The notes beneath the pieces are model-generated. The model ran no database searches. It saw nothing but the letters and a program-made list of their open reading frames with translations, and was not told the DNA's origin. From positions 34,401,834-34,465,833 of the forward strand of contig OZ024895.1 of NCBI GenBank assembly GCA_964017195.1: a stretch of 64,000 nucleotides of DNA. The letters are read 5' to 3'. The DNA comes from Siderastrea radians (lineage: Eukaryota; Cnidaria; Anthozoa; Scleractinia; Rhizangiidae). The translations under genes and the position numbers were made by a program. Numbering within the stretch: position 1 is the first letter of the stretch; each line of letters begins with the position of its first letter. Shown one piece after another: positions 58,372 to 64,000 of the stretch.

Positions 58372-61300
58372 TTTTAATGCAAAAATGATTAAGCGTTATC
58401 ACATTAATAGGTGCTATTTGCCCGGAATATGAATAAAATAGCAAAACAAATGCAAAAGTAGTAAGAGAATAATTTATGTTTTGAACAAGAAGTACAACAC
58501 AGACACAACACACAAAATATACAAACAAACGAAAGCGCACTTACCATCTTGGTTGCTGCACACTTTCGCCGAGGTCTCCATAGCAAATGATTGTATTTTA
58601 CTATGCTATTAAGGCCGCGGGTGAGAGACTAGATCATCAGTATTCATTTATTTAAAGCGTATGCACGAAGTGCGACGAATGATAGCGACATTGCGCGAAA
58701 TGTTCATGAGTGAGCTCTGCAGTATAAAATCTTTGGTTTATGCATCAATGATTGCTCGTGCGTTTAATCGTGTGGTAGGAAATATTGTGCATTTTAAGTA
58801 TTGTTAAATAAAAATTTTCATAATAACAATAATAATAAATGCGTTGAGCGCTCGCTTGTTGTATCTGTTAGTTGAAACGTTAATTGCAACTTTTTAGAAT
58901 TTTTCCAGCAAAAAAAAACGAAAATAAAATACTGTTTCTATCTCTATCTCGAATATTTATCAACATCACCAACTTTGTGTCCAATATTTATCAACATCTG
59001 AGTGGGTCTTTCGTAAGTGGAACTCCGTGAAGTTTTCTCTGTGTATATATACGCTGCTCCACAGACTAGAAAATAATAAAAGAGTTCGATTTCGTCGTTC
59101 TTTTTGGTTTTAGTGTTTAATTCTACGTTTAAGCGGAAAAATCCCCTTTGAAAATTTCGATAGTAAAATTCTCGTTCTATTTTGTGTGTGGTATAAATGT
59201 TAATTGGTTCAGCACCAATGCTTTTTTCTTTCGTTTGTTTTCGACGGAAAACACACGATTTTTTTAGATTGCATGCAACCTATTGTTTGTTTCTGGAGTG
59301 TTAACAATAGCTTCTTAATTTTTATATCCATAATTTGCATAATAAAATATTCTTGGCTTAAACACTCGTGTTTCTTCGATAAGCCTTCGGAAGCCCTAAA
59401 ACCACCAATTTTGTGTCCAAGAATACAAGTCGTCCATCTTTGCAAGTACTGCGTCTAACTTCGCTTCAGAAACTGACATTTCGGTTCGCTGCTTTGCTTT
59501 TGACCTTGTCAATCGAGCAGACATTCGCTTGTCAACAATTAATATACTCAAAGGTTATCACGCGGTCATAGTAAAACTATTAAGAAACACTTTCTTGAAA
59601 GTTTCTTGGAGAGAGCTCGGATTCGGGTCCGCTTAGCTTGGCGTCATCACGTGACTCCTTCCCAGTTCACGCTTTTCACTTTCCACACAATCAATCAATG
59701 TTTTACATATCCTTATTTCAAATCGAACCGGCAGTTACAATTGTGCGTCACAATTTTGAAAACAACATTACAGTGTATGAATGTCACGAGATGTTGACTA
59801 AAGATCGCGTGAAGTCAGCCAAACAATGTTAGCTCCATTATGTCAGAGATAAAAATTTACATCATGTGAATTTCTTTCTTTTTAACACATTTTTCCACAC
59901 TGTTGTTTTCTTGCTTTTCTTTTTCTTGGAAACTTAACAATCTTGCGAACATTTGTAATTATTAGTAATCTCTGTTGTGTAAGTCTAACTAAATTACCAT
60001 GAAATTTAAATTAAATTGCTTTGTAACCACAGTGAGCACCATGAGCGTATTAAACTTCGTACAGGAACACAAATTTTTAAGAGCGGCTCTCTGTAAATAT
60101 CGCATGAATATCAAGAATCTGGCGACAGGACCAAAAATTTGAATTTCTTTTTATTTTACCGAAAGAACCCATTTAGTGACCTGTTTTCGAAAATGACATT
60201 AAAACGTTCGATTTCGCTTTACCCTTTCTTAGAAATTAGAAAAGTTGAAAAATAGCATTAAATTATTTTTTAGCCCGAGGAAGCGTTCGTGACCGATGGA
60301 ATTTAGGGCATTTTCCACATAGCCGTGTAGTCGCACTATTGCTTGTCTAAAGATGCCATTTACAGAGCTTGTTAAACAACTTTTAAAGTTTCATTTAAGG
60401 TAAAATTTCGTTACAAATGTTTCGTCTTACAAAAGTTCTGGTTTTCCACAACATCCCCATTTCGACCACCTAAACGACATAGAAACTATTGGCAAACTTC
60501 GACGTAGTCAAATGCGGTCTGATATAAAAATTTCAGCCACAAAACCAAGTCCACATGAAAGCTGAACCTTTCATTTAGTTATTCTGAATTTTGTTCTGGC
60601 GGACCGCAAAAACTGCGCTTTTGGGAAATTTAACCGTAAAGGCTATTTTGGCGTGACAGTCACTTTTTTTTAGTTAGTGTGAGATTTTGTGTTTGAAGTT
60701 CCTTAAAATTACGCTGCATTTTATTAATTTTGGAAAGAAAAACTTAAGTAGAAGCGGAATTAAACCTTGAAACACGCTATTTCAGGTTTGAAAAGAACAT
60801 TTTTAGTCCTATAATCATCAAATGTAAGAAAACAACATACTCCCGAGCGCTTACACCGAGCAGTAAATTATCACGGCTTGTCATTTTAAACAGTGGTATT
60901 TTGACACACCGCGCGTGTCACGTTAAAAACTTCTAAAAAAATTTAATTAACCAAAATGGGCTACAATTTGTCGAGGGCGTGAATATGTAATGCAGAAAGT
61001 TTGTTACCTATTACTTACTGAAACTCAAGCGATGAAAAGGTGAAACTATACAGGGACATAGATCTCGACATTCACCGATTTATTTCAGTGATTGCAACTG
61101 TTGAATCCAAGTGCCTCGTCGCTTCTCTCCGTTTCAAAACACATATTTATAACCATGGAATTATCAAGAAAAACCTTGCAGGATGACCAATGTTAATATT
61201 CTCTAGAGAAAAATATGGCAGGAGTACCCAACGAATTTTTTTCTAAAATTGATTGTTTGTTGCTCTAAGATGTTATTTAGTAATCACCGAGTTATTTTTG

Positions 61301-62040
61301 GCCCATAAATAACTTCGCTGGCAAAAATTTACTGGATCCGTTCTTCAGAGCCAGCAAGCTAAGGATTGAGAGTTTAATTTGCCAGCAAGCATCGCTCGAA
61401 GGATTCCGTTTTCCCAGCCAGCGGCACATTTGATAGCAATGCTAGCCAGGAAATTATTGCCTTCAAAATTTGCCAGCCAGGACAGTTATTTCAAAACCTT
61501 GTGATCTCCCAGCAAATAACAGAAGGCCTTTAGATCTTCATTTGTTATGTTTTCAAGTTCCAAGTCTTTTTTCCTTTATTATGTATCACATTACTTGCAT
61601 CACTTACCTTATCGAGCCGCCGAACTTGCCATTTACTGAGAAATTGCACAGATACTGGTACCTAGTGATAACCTTTAAAGACGCGATGAGATTTGTATAT
61701 ATTTGCAGAAATTAAAATGTTGCTAAATTAAAGGTGTCAAACAGCAAGTTTTCAGTGATATATTGCCTACAATCTTTTAATGCTGTAAGGTGTGTACACG
61801 TCAAACAAATCTATTCTTTATCTTACTGTTTCCGGTTCGTCTTTGTAGTGATGTCGCCAGGGCAACATGACAACATCGAGTTTCGCAGCAATAATCAAGT
61901 CACGTTTCAGTAGTCAATCACCTCAAAAGTTTCACTGCAAAGTCTCACGGCGTTAATTGCAACTGATTTAAGTACCGTAGTAGAAGTGAAGACTTAACAA
62001 ATAGATTCAATTTGGCTATGTGTGTCCAACGCACAGATGA
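58372..62040. other. Long gene-free AT-rich stretch
   Basis: No supportable gene. Minor structure only: a partial direct repeat around 58958-59001 (tatttatcaacatc twice) and a GCCAGC-rich patch at 61340-61490. Confidence 0.4.
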
Positions 62041-62056
62041 CGTCAAAACGTGATGA

Positions 62057-62267
62057 GTGGATGCTTCACCGCAAAAAAATCAAAAAATGAATTGCAAAGT
62101 TTCGCAGCAAAGGTCCGGTCTTGTCAGTGGATGCTTCACCGCAAACGTTTCACAAAATGAATTGCAAAGTTTCGCAGCAAAGGTCCGGTCTTGTCAGTGG
62201 ACGCTTCATCGGAAAAGTTTCACAAAATGAGTTGCAAAGTTTCGCAGCAAAGGTTCGGTCTTGTCAG
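62057..62267. repeat. 70-bp satellite array, left part
   Basis: Units start gtggatgcttcaccgcaaaa at 62057, 62127 and 62197 (exact 70-bp period). The array resumes at 63869 after the inserted element. Confidence 0.93.
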
Positions 62268-63861
62268 AGGGTCTCAATGGGGTTAACCGTTAGCCGTAAA
62301 ACGGCCAAAAATTTAGCCGTTAGGCGTAAAAATTGCCAAATTTTAACCGTTAGTCGTAAAAAAAGTTAACCGTAAAAGAAATGTCAAAGTGTCAAAATCT
62401 TAGACTTTTATGTGTCTTGTCTTGTGACTAATGCGGTTACGACGGTTACACATTCTATCCTGGTACCGAAAACAAAGTCATTTGGCTCAGGTCCGGCAGA
62501 GTCATATTCCGCGAACCGGAAGTGTCTGCTTTTCGCGCGTGGGATGAGTTGACAGACAGCTCTTTGTTTGAACTATTTTAGGATCTTCAGTTTCTTCATT
62601 CAGTGTGTGAGCAATGGCCGTCTTGAAAGGCGTAATTAGTTTATATTGAGCTGGGGAGGAGAAGCCAATTGAAAGATATAAGGCAAGAATAGCCTCCTGC
62701 CAGCATTTAAAAACAAATCTCATCGATTTTCTTGGTCTTAACGACCAAGCCAAGAAGTCAGGACTAGGGTCATTTGACCTGAAACTCTACCACCTTGTGA
62801 AAATCAGCGGGGAAAAGAGAAAAACTACTCTATGTCAGCCAGCGATAGTGACATAGAGCCCCCTCCCCCCCCCGGGGGGGAATAGAGCTTCATTCGGAGG
62901 AACTGATCATTAGTAAGCCAATGATAACAAGGTCTGGAAGACAAGTCAAGATGTGGACACGGTTTGATGTTTGAGCGCAAAAAGGCAAGTAAGTCAAGTA
63001 AAGTCATAAACGTTGAAGCGCCATAAGCCAGCTAGCAAGGTTGCTATTTTAACTCCTACAACTAAATATACTTTTGATGTAGGTTAATTGTATGGCATCG
63101 TTGTTCCTTGTTTACCGTACATGATGTTTCATAGACATTATATTTCTATAGGTATAGTAATACTACTCCTGGGGGAGGGGGAGGTGAGGGTGTGCCGCCG
63201 AGGCTTTCAAACCCTGACCCTGTTTAAGACAAAATCTGTTCATTTCAATACCCTGTTTAAGACAAGCGACCTTTATATTTTGCTTGTGTTCTGCGTTTTT
63301 GTCTCCCTTGTTTTTCATTTCCCATACAAGAAATATTTTTTTTATATAAATGACATCCTAATATGAGATTTGACTTAATTGCTGGTACCCACACGTAAGG
63401 TCCAAGGCTTCCGGTCCAGAAAGACACCCTGTTCAAGATGCTAAATAGTGAAATTGCATACCCTGCTTAAGACGCGAGACCCTGAAAACCATACCCTGTT
63501 GAGCGGCACATACCCGTTTAGGCCAAATAATGGTCTCCCTCCTCCCCCCCATGATACTGCTGTAGTAGTATGCTATATATGTCCATTACAATTCTTATAA
63601 CACCGTAATTACTTTGTTTATATGTTTTTTATCCTGGAATTGACCTAAGAAGTAAACGACCGGTCGTAAAGATGTTTTACAATAATGAAAATTAATTATT
63701 AACTTTTTAGAACAATGAAAATTAATTATTAACATTTCTGTTAACCGTAACGGCAAGAAATTAACCGTTAGCCGTAAAATGGCCAAAATTTTAACCGTTA
63801 GCCGTAAAAAGACCAAAATTTTAACCGTTAACCGTAAAAGTTAACACCCCATTGAGACCCT
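62268..63861. mobile_element. 1.59-kb hAT-like element in satellite
   Basis: Ends agggtctcaatggggttaac and gttaacaccccattgagaccct are inverted. Perfect 8-bp target duplication cttgtcag (62260-62267 and 63862-63869). Removing the element plus one duplication (1602 bp) restores the 70-bp period exactly (63869-62197 = 1672). Subterminal arrays of a repeat of about 25-30 bp (ttaaccgttagccgtaaaa) occur at both ends. No transposase, so non-autonomous. The 8-bp duplication suggests hAT. Confidence 0.92.
63148..63581. mobile_element. Nested element inside the hAT-like element
   Basis: Approximate inverted ends tatagtaatactactcctgg and gtagtagtatgctatata, with several accctgtttaagaca-type subterminal motifs in opposite orientations at the two sides. 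Related to the relic at 56756-57130. Confidence 0.55.
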
Positions 63862-64000
63862 CTTGTCAGTGGATGCTTCACCGCAAAAGTGTCACAAAAT
63901 GATTTGCAAAGCCTCGCAGCAAAGGTCCGGTCTTGTAAGTGGATGCTTCACCGCAAAAGTTTCACAAAATGAATTGCAAAGTTTCGCAGCAAAGGCCCGC
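63862..64000. repeat. 70-bp satellite array, right part
   Basis: Units at 63869 and 63939, running off the window end, so the array is longer than seen here. Confidence 0.93.

Noticed and set aside
62121..62369. 82-aa frame
   Set aside because: Translation of the 70-bp satellite and the subterminal repeats of the inserted element.

Overview
The window looks like nuclear DNA of an anthozoan cnidarian, most likely a stony coral. It is AT-rich, with intron-containing genes next to single-exon rhodopsin-class GPCRs. It has a standard metazoan ribosomal protein gene, a tandem family of CTHRC1-like secreted short collagens, and a dense load of short inverted-repeat DNA elements. The species assignment is inference; no mitochondrial or rRNA marker is present.

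Layout. (1) 1-12.3 kb is an imperfect tandem segmental duplication (unit A about 1-6350, unit B about 8049-12270) carrying minus-strand rhodopsin-class GPCR copies. The copy at the left edge runs out of the window and has lost its start codon by a deletion. The copy at 7598-8539 is intact, and a 3'-end relic of a third lies at 7478-7560. (2) 12.79-22.72 kb is a complete plus-strand RPS19 gene: a noncoding 5'TOP exon plus six coding exons, encoding 143 aa. Its introns are bloated by a 1.41-kb near-perfect foldback element, a 2.9-kb terminal-inverted-repeat element and several MITEs. (3) 26.27-41.78 kb holds three plus-strand CTHRC1-like genes in tandem. Each has a signal-peptide exon, one or two Gly-X-Y exons and a C-terminal CTHRC1-domain exon. 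(4) 42.3-52.3 kb has no recognisable gene; it holds a TIR element, microsatellites and two large foldbacks placed back to back. One foldback carries a nested TTAA-flanked insertion and many TGACGTCA sites. (5) 53.1-54.5 kb is an intact 459-aa class A GPCR with an upstream ORF whose stop overlaps the GPCR start. A decayed fragment of a related receptor lies at about 55.86-56.08 kb. (6) 57.2-58.4 kb is a broken L1/Tx1-like LINE endonuclease fragment. (7) 58.4-62.0 kb shows nothing recognisable. The window ends in a 70-bp satellite array split by a 1.59-kb element with an exact 8-bp target duplication.

RPS19 is housekeeping. The three CTHRC1-like proteins are predicted secreted matrix or signalling proteins and are the clearest candidates for lineage-specific biology. 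The two GPCR loci are sensory or signalling receptors of unknown ligand. No operon-like functional system or CRISPR/defence system is visible. The most unusual features are structural: several long, young inverted repeats, many with clean target-site duplications, one of them inside an RPS19 intron.
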